From JBKHJZ01 sp046537875 (GTDB lineage: Bacteria > Actinomycetota > Acidimicrobiia > Acidimicrobiales > VFJN01): a DNA stretch of 12,898 bases. Numbering within the stretch: position 1 is the first letter of the stretch; each line of letters opens with the position of its first letter. The stretch lies in NCBI GenBank assembly GCA_046537875.1, contig JBKHJZ010000092.1, forward strand, positions 1 to 12,898, in the 5' to 3' direction. The translations under genes and the position numbers were made by a program. The notes under the pieces are model-generated. The model worked only from the letters and a program-made list of their open reading frames with translations. It did not search any database and was not told the DNA's origin. Shown piece after piece: positions 6,895 to 12,898 of this stretch.

Positions 6895-7638
6895 GTGACC
6901 GGGACGCAGCGCCCTGCTCGGCTCACCAGCGACGAGGTCGCCGCCGTGCTCCGGCGCGCCTCGGAGATCGACGCCGAGCGGGGCCGGCCCGACGAGGGCG
7001 GGCGCATCGACGCCCGGGCCGTCGAGGAGGCCGCGGGCGAGGTGGGTCTGTCCCCGGTCGCGGTGCGGCAGGCGATCGCCGAGCTGCGGGCCGGCGCCTT
7101 GCCGGAGCCATCGGCGCACCGGGGTGCCCGGCTCGCCGCCTCGCGCGTCGTGACCGAGCAGCGGCTCGTGGCGCGCCCGGTCGACGAGGCGCACGCCACG
7201 ATCGAGCGCTTCCTGCGGACCCAGATGCTCGACCTCCGGCGCCGGAGCGGGGACCGGGCCGTCTACCGGCCTCGCAGCGATCTGGTCGCCAGCCTGCGGC
7301 GAGGCCTCGACTTCGCGGGAACGATCAAGCTCGACGGCATCCGGACCGTGTCGGTCGTCGTCACGCCGGCCGACGACCGCCTGACCCTCGTGCGCATCGA
7401 CGCAGAGCTCACGTCGGGCCGGGCGGGCATCGTCGGCGGCGCATCCGCCGCGGGCGCGACCGTCGCCCTGCTCACCGGCGGCGCCGGCGCAGCGCTCGGC
7501 GAACCGGCGCTCGTCGCCGCCGCGGTCCCGGCGGGGGCGGGCGTGGGCGCCGGGGGGCTCTGGATCGCCGGCACCCGGTGGCAACGCCGCCGCCGGGACG
7601 TCGCCGACGTCCTCGCCCACCTCCTCCACGGCCTCTGA
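6895..7638 (+). CDS. Membrane protein of unknown function with N-terminal helical regulatory-like domain
   Basis: 247 residues from GTG 6895, which is preceded by GAGAG about ten bases upstream; an in-frame GTG at 6877 would add six residues. Three parts are visible. Residues 11-66 form a helical domain (LTSDEVAAVLRRASEI at 11-26, GRIDARAVEEAAGEVGLSP at 37-54, AVRQAIAEL at 56-64). This resembles small helical N-terminal modules seen in uncharacterised bacterial membrane proteins. Residues 86-172 are soluble alpha/beta (ERFLRTQMLDLRRRSG at 104-119, VSVVVTPADDRLTLVRIDAE at 152-171). Residues 175-227 hold two Gly/Ala-rich hydrophobic segments (about 178-200 and 206-226), then basic WQRRRR. A membrane hairpin with cytoplasmic ends is likely. 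I do not recognise the family. It is a single plus-strand gene, convergent with aspS. Confidence 0.75.
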   Translation: MTGTQRPARLTSDEVAAVLRRASEIDAERGRPDEGGRIDARAVEEAAGEVGLSPVAVRQAIAELRAGALPEPSAHRGARLAASRVVTEQRLVARPVDEAHATIERFLRTQMLDLRRRSGDRAVYRPRSDLVASLRRGLDFAGTIKLDGIRTVSVVVTPADDRLTLVRIDAELTSGRAGIVGGASAAGATVALLTGGAGAALGEPALVAAAVPAGAGVGAGGLWIAGTRWQRRRRDVADVLAHLLHGL

Positions 7639-7651
7639 TCGTCCCGCCACG

Positions 7652-7699
7652 CGATCGGCCGGCACACCGGTCGGCCGGCACACCGATCGGCCGGCACAC
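7652..7699. repeat. Three 16-base tandem repeats in a convergent intergenic region
   Basis: Units 7652-7667 and 7684-7699 are identical (CGATCGGCCGGCACAC). The middle unit 7668-7683 differs at one base (CGGTCGGCCGGCACAC). Each unit contains the palindrome GGCC flanked by short self-complementary sequence. The array starts 14 bases after the stop of the plus-strand membrane-protein gene. It could be a slipped-strand array or protein-binding sites; no function is shown. Confidence 0.85.
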
Positions 7700-7714
7700 C
7701 GCTGGTCGCCGCGT

Positions 7715-7766
7715 CACGCCGTGCCCGGCAGGAGCGTCGTACCACGCCACGCCACGCCGTGCCCGG
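7715..7766. repeat. Direct repeat pair, 14 bases, near the aspS 3' end
   Basis: CACGCCGTGCCCGG occurs at 7715-7728 and again at 7753-7766; the second copy is preceded by short CCACG reiterations (7742-7755). Together with the tandem array just upstream, most of the 139 bases between the convergent genes is repetitive. A five-base stem (7775-7779 with 7789-7793) overlaps the aspS stop but has no T-run, so I do not call a terminator. Confidence 0.6.
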
Positions 7767-7777
7767 GCGGGGGCGCC

Positions 7778-9535
7778 TCAGGCCTTGGGAGGCAGGATGC
7801 GCAGGCCGAGCTCTGCGAGGTGCCCGGGATCGATGGGCGACGGCGCCTCGGTGAGGGGATCGGCGCCGGACTGGGTCTTCGGGAAGGCGATCACCTCGCG
7901 GATGTTCTCCTCGCCGACCAGCAGCGCGACGAGGCGGTCGATCCCGACGGCGAACCCCGCGTGCGGCGGGGCGCCGTAGCGGAAGGCATCGAGCAGGAAC
8001 CCGAACCGGCGCTGCGCGTCGTCCTCCGAGATGCCCAGCACGCCGAAGACCGTGCGCTGGATGTCGGGGCGGTGGATCCTGACCGAGCCGGAGCCGAGCT
8101 CCCACCCGTTGAGCACCAGGTCGTACGCCTCCGACCGCACGTCCAGCAGGTCCTCGGGTGCGCCCGACTCGAGCAAAGCCAGGTCGTCGGGGTGCGGCAT
8201 CGTGAACGGGTGGTGCGCGGGGACGGGTCGCCCGTGGTCGCCGATCCCCTCGAACAGCGGGAAGTCCACGACCCACAGGAAGTTGAGCCCGCCCTCGGTG
8301 ACCGGCGGCCGTCCGAGCTCGAGGCGCAGCAGGCCGAGCACGTGTCGCACCCGCGGCCGCTCGTCGGCCACGAGGAACAGGAGGTCGCCCGGCTCGGCGG
8401 CGAGCTCGCGCCGGACACCCGCGAGCTCGCCGTCGCTCAGGAACTTGGCCACCGGGCTGTCGAGCTCCTGCTCGCCCACGCGCATCCACACGAGCCCCTT
8501 CGCGCCCCATCGCTTGGCGGTGTCGGTGAGCTCGTCGAGGCGGTTGCGGCTCGTCTCCGCGCCGCCCGGCACCCGGATGCCCTTGACGCAGGGGGCCTTG
8601 AACGCGTTGAAGGCGGTGTCGGTGAAGATGCCGGTCAGCTCGACCAGCTCCATGCCGAAGCGCACGTCGGGCTTGTCGGAGCCGTAGCGCTCCATCGCCT
8701 CATGCCATGTCATTCGCGGGATGTGGCCGACCTCGTCCCCGGTCACGGCCGCCACGCAGGCCCGCACGGCTGCGGACACGACCTCGATCACCTCCTGCTG
8801 CCCGACGAAGCTCGCCTCCACGTCGAGCTGCATGAACTCGAACTGCCGGTCGGCCCGCAGGTCCTCGTCCCGCACGCAGCGGGCGATCTGGTAGTAGCGG
8901 TCGACGCCGCCCACCATGCAGAGCTGCTTGAAGAGCTGGGGGCTCTGGGGCAGGGCGTAGAAGGTGCCCGGGTGCTGGCGGGAGGGGACGACGAAGTCCC
9001 GGGCGCCCTCCGGCGTGGACGCGATGAGCATGGGCGTCTCGATCTCGACGAACCCCTGCTCCTCCATCGATCGCCGGAGCGCGCTGTTCGCGGTCGCCCG
9101 GGCGCGCAGGTTGCGCAGCATGCGCTCGCGACGCAGGTCGACGTAGCGGTGCCGCAGGCGGATCACCTCGTCGGCCTCGATCCGGTCGTCCAGCGGGAAC
9201 GGCGGCGGCTCGGCCTCGCTGAGCACCTCGATCTCGCAGTCGCCGACCTCGACCTCGCCCGTGGCGAGCGACGGGTTCACGGTGCCCTCCGGGCGGGGGC
9301 GGACGGTGCCGGTGATGCGCACCACCCACTCGTTGCGCACGTCGTGCGCGCCGTCGACGACGCACTGGACGATGCCCTCGCGGTCGCGGAGGTCCACGAA
9401 CGCCAGATGCTCCCCGTGCTCGCGCCGGCGGGTCACCCACCCGCACAGCGCCACCTTCTCCCCGGCGTGAATCGGGCGCAGCTCACCGCACCAATGCGTG
9501 CGCAACCCGAACGCCGGCGGGACCGATTCGGTCAC
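7778..9535 (-). CDS. aspS: Aspartate--tRNA ligase, bacterial type
   Basis: 585 residues from GTG 9535, chosen because it overlaps the hisS stop (GTGA) and directly precedes the conserved N-terminus; the frame stays open further upstream inside hisS. The OB-fold anticodon-binding domain has RTHWCGEL at 12-19, CGWVTRRREHGEH at 31-43 and DLRDREG at 48-54. The class II core has FYALPQSPQLFKQLCMVGG at 192-210, QIARCVRDEDLRADRQFEF at 216-234 and motif 3 GFAVGIDR at 527-534, followed by AFPKTQSGADPLTEAPSPI. The bacterial GAD insertion lies between (about 290-420). H40 aligns with the His that marks non-discriminating AspRS in Pseudomonas (Leu in E. coli), so this enzyme may also charge tRNA-Asn for GatCAB amidation. 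That is an inference from one residue. Confidence 0.98.
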   Translation of the reverse strand: MTESVPPAFGLRTHWCGELRPIHAGEKVALCGWVTRRREHGEHLAFVDLRDREGIVQCVVDGAHDVRNEWVVRITGTVRPRPEGTVNPSLATGEVEVGDCEIEVLSEAEPPPFPLDDRIEADEVIRLRHRYVDLRRERMLRNLRARATANSALRRSMEEQGFVEIETPMLIASTPEGARDFVVPSRQHPGTFYALPQSPQLFKQLCMVGGVDRYYQIARCVRDEDLRADRQFEFMQLDVEASFVGQQEVIEVVSAAVRACVAAVTGDEVGHIPRMTWHEAMERYGSDKPDVRFGMELVELTGIFTDTAFNAFKAPCVKGIRVPGGAETSRNRLDELTDTAKRWGAKGLVWMRVGEQELDSPVAKFLSDGELAGVRRELAAEPGDLLFLVADERPRVRHVLGLLRLELGRPPVTEGGLNFLWVVDFPLFEGIGDHGRPVPAHHPFTMPHPDDLALLESGAPEDLLDVRSEAYDLVLNGWELGSGSVRIHRPDIQRTVFGVLGISEDDAQRRFGFLLDAFRYGAPPHAGFAVGIDRLVALLVGEENIREVIAFPKTQSGADPLTEAPSPIDPGHLAELGLRILPPKA

Positions 9536-10794
9536 TCGCCCTCCATCAGCAGCTTCCGTACCAGCGGCAGGACCCCGTCCCGGGGGACGGCCTGCTGCTC
9601 GCCGCGCGCGAGGTCGCGCACGGTGGCCCTGCCGTCGGCGGCCTCCTGTTCCCCGACGATCACCGCCACGCGGGCACCGGAGCGCCCGGCGGCCTTCATC
9701 TGCGCCCTCATCGACCGGCCGTCGAACGCGCGGTCGGTCCGCAGGCCCGCCGAGCGCAGCTCGTGCGCGAGGTCGCGGGCCGCGGTCCCGTCGGTGGTGT
9801 CGACCACGAACGCGTCGAGCATGCTCTCCGGCGCGGCGAGCACCCCCTCGGCGTCGCAGGCGAGCAGCATGCGCTCGATGCCCGAGCCGAACCCGATGCC
9901 GGGGGTCGGCGGTCCGCCGAGCTGCTCGACGAGGCCGTCGTAGCGACCACCGCCGATGATCGTCTGCTGGGCGGTGTCCAGCGCGTCGCTCTCGAACTCG
10001 AACAGCGTGTGCGTGTAGTAGTCGAGCCCCCGGACGAGCCCCGGGTCCACGGTGTGGGGGATGCCGAGCGCGTCCAGGCCCTCGCGGACCCGGGCGAAGT
10101 GCCGCTGCGAGGCCTCGTCGAGCACGTCGGCGATGCGGGGGGCCCCGGCGGTGACGGCCCGGGTCTCGGGACGCTTGGAGTCGAGCACCCGGAGCGGGTG
10201 GGTCTCGACCTTCGCGCGATCCTCGACCGCCAGGTCGCCCGATCGGGCGCGCAACCAGTCGCGGAGCGCGTCGGCGTAGGTGGCCCGATCGGCAGGTGTG
10301 CCCATCGTGTTGAGCACCAGGCGCCAGCGCCGCAGGCCGAGGGCGCGGAGGTACTCGGCGCCGAGGGCGATCACCTCGACGTCGAGGTCGGGGTCGGCGA
10401 CGCCGATCGCCTCGATGTCCACCTGGTGGTGCTGGCGCAGCCGGCCGGCCTGTGGCCGCTCGTAGCGGAAGGCGGGTGTGACGCACCAGACCTTCCACGG
10501 AGTGGGCGGCCGGTGCTGCACGAACGCCCGGGTCACGGAGGCCGTGGCCTCGGGCCGCAACGCGAGGTGGCGACCGCCCTTGTCGTGGAAGTCGTACATC
10601 TCCTTGCTCACGACCTCGGTGCCGGTGCCGAGCCGCGCGAAGACGGCGGCGTCCTCGAAGAGCGGGCCGTGCACGAGGCCGTAGCCGGCGCGCTCCGCGA
10701 CGCCCGCGAACGCGGCGACCAGTCGTGCCCACCGCGCGGACGCGGGCGGCATCACGTCCTGGGTGCCGATCGGGGCGCGGAAGGCGTCGGCCAT
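9532..10794 (-). CDS. hisS: Histidine--tRNA ligase
   Basis: 420 residues, the usual length; it charges tRNA-His in the cytoplasm. Class II motifs are intact: LRPEATASVTRAF at 79-91, motif 2 FRYERPQAGRLRQHHQVDIE at 109-128, histidine-binding LVRGLDYYTHTLFEFE at 253-268, and GGGRYDGLVEQLGG at 281-294 with motif 3 GIGFGSGIERMLLA at 299-312. The C-terminal anticodon-binding domain covers about 325-415 (SMRAQMKAAGRSGARVAVIV at 361-380). ATG 10794 is supported by the N-terminus FRAPIGTQDVMPP. It lies 45 bases after the stress-protein gene and overlaps aspS by four bases, so the two synthetases are translationally coupled. hisS followed by aspS is a common bacterial pairing. Confidence 0.98.
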   Translation of the reverse strand: MADAFRAPIGTQDVMPPASARWARLVAAFAGVAERAGYGLVHGPLFEDAAVFARLGTGTEVVSKEMYDFHDKGGRHLALRPEATASVTRAFVQHRPPTPWKVWCVTPAFRYERPQAGRLRQHHQVDIEAIGVADPDLDVEVIALGAEYLRALGLRRWRLVLNTMGTPADRATYADALRDWLRARSGDLAVEDRAKVETHPLRVLDSKRPETRAVTAGAPRIADVLDEASQRHFARVREGLDALGIPHTVDPGLVRGLDYYTHTLFEFESDALDTAQQTIIGGGRYDGLVEQLGGPPTPGIGFGSGIERMLLACDAEGVLAAPESMLDAFVVDTTDGTAARDLAHELRSAGLRTDRAFDGRSMRAQMKAAGRSGARVAVIVGEQEAADGRATVRDLARGEQQAVPRDGVLPLVRKLLMEGE

Positions 10795-10839
10795 GACGGG
10801 CCGAGGCTAGCGGTGCGCACCCCGGCGCCCGAACCCGGT

Positions 10840-11766
10840 TCAGGGCCGCCCGGCCGGGCCCTCACCAGGCGGCCCGGGCGCCCCGAGCGTCGTGTCGCAC
10901 GGCCGCGGAACCACCACGACCGCCCAATCGAGGTGGCACACGACGTGGTCGCTCACGCTCCCCAGGAGGCGGGCCATCCCGCTGAGGCCGCGTGATCCCG
11001 CCACGAGGCACACGGGACTGGTCGAGGCGACGTGGGCCTCCAGGACCCGGCGTGGGTCACCCTCGTCGACCACGGTGCGCTGACGCACGCCCGCGCGCCG
11101 GAGCGGCGCCGACCACTCCTCCTCGATGCGGTAGGCGGCCTCGGCCCGCAGGCACGCGAGGCGGTCGGCCGACGGGTCGCCGGACGGCGGCTCGAGCGCG
11201 TGGACGGCCACCACCTCGGCACCGGAGCGCCGGGCCGCGTCGCGGGCCCACCGGACCGCGTGTGACGCACCGACCGACCCGTCGACGCCGACGAGAATCG
11301 TCCACGTCGCACCGTCGGCGGGGGGCGCCGGCGTCGCCGGCGGGATCACCGCAACCGGGCACGGTGGGTACTCCACCAGCGTTCGGGTCACCGATCCGAG
11401 CAGCAGCCGCCGCGCGCCGCTCAACCCCCGCGTCCCCACGACGACGAGCGACGCCCGGTCCCGCCCGGCGTGCAGGGCGAGCGCATCGGCAACGCGGCCC
11501 CGCAACGCGACTGCGCCGGCCACCCGCCCTTCTCCCAGCTCGTCGGCGGCGATGCGAAGCAACCGCTGCTCGACCGCCGCCTCCAGCTGCTCGGCGTCCG
11601 AGACGGCGAGATCGTCGAGCGCGCCCGACTCGAGCGGGCGCCCGTGCTGCCAGGCGTGCGCGAGCCTCAGCTCCCGGCCGGTGACGTCGGCGAACACCGC
11701 AGCCCACCGCAGGGCGTTCCTGGCTCCCTCCGAACCGTCGAGTCCCACCAGGATGTGCCCGCTCAT
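10840..11766 (-). CDS. Tandem-domain universal stress protein (UspA family)
   Basis: 308 residues from ATG 11766 (MSGHILVGLDGSEGARNALR); the longer open frame upstream has no Usp-like sequence. It has two Usp domains, about 1-142 and 154-287. Each starts with the ILVG(L/V)DGS strand and ends with the ATP-binding loop. Domain 1 has the canonical G-2x-G-9x-G-S spacing (GTRGLSGARRLLLGS, 111-125). Domain 2 has one residue less between the second and third glycines (GSRGLSGMARLLGS, 257-270). Such proteins bind ATP and accumulate under stress or hypoxia in actinomycetes. The last 20 residues are a Pro/Gly-rich tail. A purine run (GAGGGAAG) lies about 17 bases upstream, too far for a normal ribosome binding site. 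It could be co-transcribed with hisS, 45 bases downstream. Confidence 0.95.
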   Translation of the reverse strand: MSGHILVGLDGSEGARNALRWAAVFADVTGRELRLAHAWQHGRPLESGALDDLAVSDAEQLEAAVEQRLLRIAADELGEGRVAGAVALRGRVADALALHAGRDRASLVVVGTRGLSGARRLLLGSVTRTLVEYPPCPVAVIPPATPAPPADGATWTILVGVDGSVGASHAVRWARDAARRSGAEVVAVHALEPPSGDPSADRLACLRAEAAYRIEEEWSAPLRRAGVRQRTVVDEGDPRRVLEAHVASTSPVCLVAGSRGLSGMARLLGSVSDHVVCHLDWAVVVVPRPCDTTLGAPGPPGEGPAGRP

Positions 11767-11914
11767 CGCCGTACGATGCTTTCTTCCCTCGCCGTGGCGC
11801 GAACGAGTGCACGCCACCGCCGAATCGATCCCATCGCCCCAGTATCGGCCAGCGATCGGCCACCCGAGGTCGCGGCCTGCCACCGCCGTTGGCCGCCAGG
11901 CCCCGGCTCTCCCC

Positions 11915-12850
11915 TCACCCGTTGCCGAGCACGCTCGCGTGGTCGAACCGCAGCAGCGCCTCGGCCCGGCCCCGCTGGACGCGGACCCACGCCCGGTCGT
12001 CCGCCACCGCGACCGACTCCACGTCGAAGCTGGGGAGGCCGGACCGCCGGGTGTCGTAGACATCCTCGCCGTCCGGCCCGACGACTCCAAGGCCACCGGG
12101 GTAGCCACACCACACCCGCTGTCGCCGGTCGAGCGCCACCGGGACACAGTCCGTCGGCAGCCGGGGGCCGGCGACCACCTCCTCGTTCGTCCCGAGGGTC
12201 ACCAGGCGGTCGGCGTCTGCGTCGAGCAGCCAGAGCCGGCCCCGGCGGCCGTGGAGGAAGGTCTCGAACGGGTCCATCGTGAGCGGCGGCTCGTCCACGT
12301 CGGTGGCGGAGCGGGCCCGGAACGGCAACCGCACCGACGTCCATCTCCCCTGGTCGTACCGGTGGATCGTCGCGGGATCGCCATCGTGCCACACCCACAG
12401 CCGGCCGCGCGGGTCGACCCCCGCGTCGACCGACGCCACCCGACCGGCGTGCTCGAGCGGCGTCTCCACGGTCTCCCAGCGGCCGTCGTCGTAGATCTCC
12501 AGCACCGCCCGGGCGGGAACCGCGAAGTCGGAGTGCAGCCCGAACACCCGGCCGGTCGCGGCGTCCACCGCGACGGCGTCGAGCGGCGGCAGCGGCGGGT
12601 CCGGCGCCGGAAGACGCTCGACCTCCCCGTCCCGGTGGACCTCGAACACGGGCTCGAACGGATCGTCGCGCTCGCTGAGGACCATCACGGTCGCCCCGTC
12701 GGCCAGCGTCCCCACCACCGTGGGGGGCCATCCGTCCTCACGGTCCACGACCCGCTCGAAGCGACCGCCGTCCAGGCGGTACAGCGTGGCCGTCTCGGCG
12801 AGCGCCCACGGGCGCACACCCCACACCCTCCCGGCGTCGTCGACGAACAC
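11915..12850 (-). CDS. Beta-propeller-like repeat protein, 5' end uncertain
   Basis: 311 residues if it begins at GTG 12850. About six repeats of the two-component-regulator-propeller (Reg_prop) kind are visible. The 'DxxGRVW' elements are DDAGRVW (4-10), DAATGRVFGL (96-105), DPRGRLWVW (146-154), RRGRLWLLD (202-210), DRRQRVWCGY (241-250) and ADDRAWVRV (283-291). These alternate with strands such as LYRLDGGRFERV (23-34), LEIYDDGRWETV (117-128) and IHRYDQGRWTSV (162-173). No catalytic residues, signal peptide or membrane anchor are visible. An in-frame TAG at 12874-12872 precedes the GTG, yet the codons between (VERAVDN) fit the first blade. So either the gene starts mid-blade or a longer gene is broken here. 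It ends 148 bases before the stress-protein start. Molecular role unknown. Confidence 0.7.
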   Translation of the reverse strand: MFVDDAGRVWGVRPWALAETATLYRLDGGRFERVVDREDGWPPTVVGTLADGATVMVLSERDDPFEPVFEVHRDGEVERLPAPDPPLPPLDAVAVDAATGRVFGLHSDFAVPARAVLEIYDDGRWETVETPLEHAGRVASVDAGVDPRGRLWVWHDGDPATIHRYDQGRWTSVRLPFRARSATDVDEPPLTMDPFETFLHGRRGRLWLLDADADRLVTLGTNEEVVAGPRLPTDCVPVALDRRQRVWCGYPGGLGVVGPDGEDVYDTRRSGLPSFDVESVAVADDRAWVRVQRGRAEALLRFDHASVLGNG

Positions 12851-12898
12851 ATTGTCGACGGCCCGCTCGACCTACCAGTGCGGCACGAGCCCGGCGAA

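Noticed and set aside
5657..6898. Single 413-codon plus-strand gene covering the whole inverted-repeat unit
   Set aside because: Its first 41 codons are repeat and spacer sequence, and everything after about 6322 is out of phase with the DUF559 domain. The start at 5780 and a frame change near 6322 explain the protein far better.
7775..7793. Hairpin at the aspS stop as an intrinsic terminator
   Set aside because: A five-base stem with a nine-base loop and no T-run; not distinguishable from chance in GC-rich sequence.
7721..9943. 740-codon plus-strand open frame across aspS and hisS
   Set aside because: It spans two real minus-strand genes and the GTGA junction between them, has no recognisable domain, and is a GC-driven shadow.
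7778..10732. Giant minus-strand open frame joining hisS region and aspS as one 984-residue protein
   Set aside because: The part before GTG 9535 is hisS read in the wrong frame; the true AspRS N-terminus follows the GTGA overlap.
10848..10859. Perfect 12-base palindrome GCCCGGCCGGGC near the stress-protein stop as a terminator
   Set aside because: It lies within the coding C-terminus, has no loop and no T-run, and such palindromes are frequent at this GC content.
11767..11914. Promoter for the stress-protein gene (GATACT near 11843 on the minus strand)
   Set aside because: A -10-like hexamer exists but no convincing -35 element accompanies it; too weak to annotate.

Overview
This is high-GC DNA whose gene content and order point to an actinomycete (Actinomycetota). 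The run hisS, aspS, rarA, DUF948 gene, DUF6167-like gene, alaS, ruvX, mltG-like gene follows an order I recall from Streptomyces and Mycobacterium. The class cannot be fixed from the sequence; Acidimicrobiia is only a guess. Almost everything is on the minus strand, so transcription runs from the right end of the window to the left.

Right part (12898 to 7778, minus): a beta-propeller-like protein whose 5' end is doubtful, a two-domain universal stress protein, then hisS and aspS, whose stop and start codons overlap (GTGA). Left part (5551 to 1, minus): rarA, a DUF948 membrane protein, a small DUF6167-like membrane protein, alaS, ruvX and the start of a gene in the mltG position. These are packed with ATGA and TGATG overlaps or gaps of 8 to 40 bases and look like one operon. 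It joins replication-fork repair (RarA), two small envelope-associated proteins, tRNA charging (AlaS), rRNA or Holliday-junction processing (RuvX) and probably peptidoglycan processing (MltG).

Middle part (5552 to 7777): the minus-strand run is interrupted by two plus-strand genes. One is a frameshifted gene for an AbiEi-N-terminal/DUF559 (PD-(D/E)XK-like nuclease) protein. It lies between two 59-base inverted repeats, 5637-5695 and 6726-6784, that match at 52 of 59 positions. The right arm contains the gene's stop codon. The 1148-base unit looks like a small mobile or formerly mobile element with a nuclease-like cargo, and it is the most interesting object here. The other gene encodes a membrane protein of unknown function, followed by three 16-base tandem repeats at the convergent junction with aspS.

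No rRNA, tRNA, CRISPR array, riboswitch or classical insertion-sequence transposase was seen. No gene-free stretch exceeds 300 bases.
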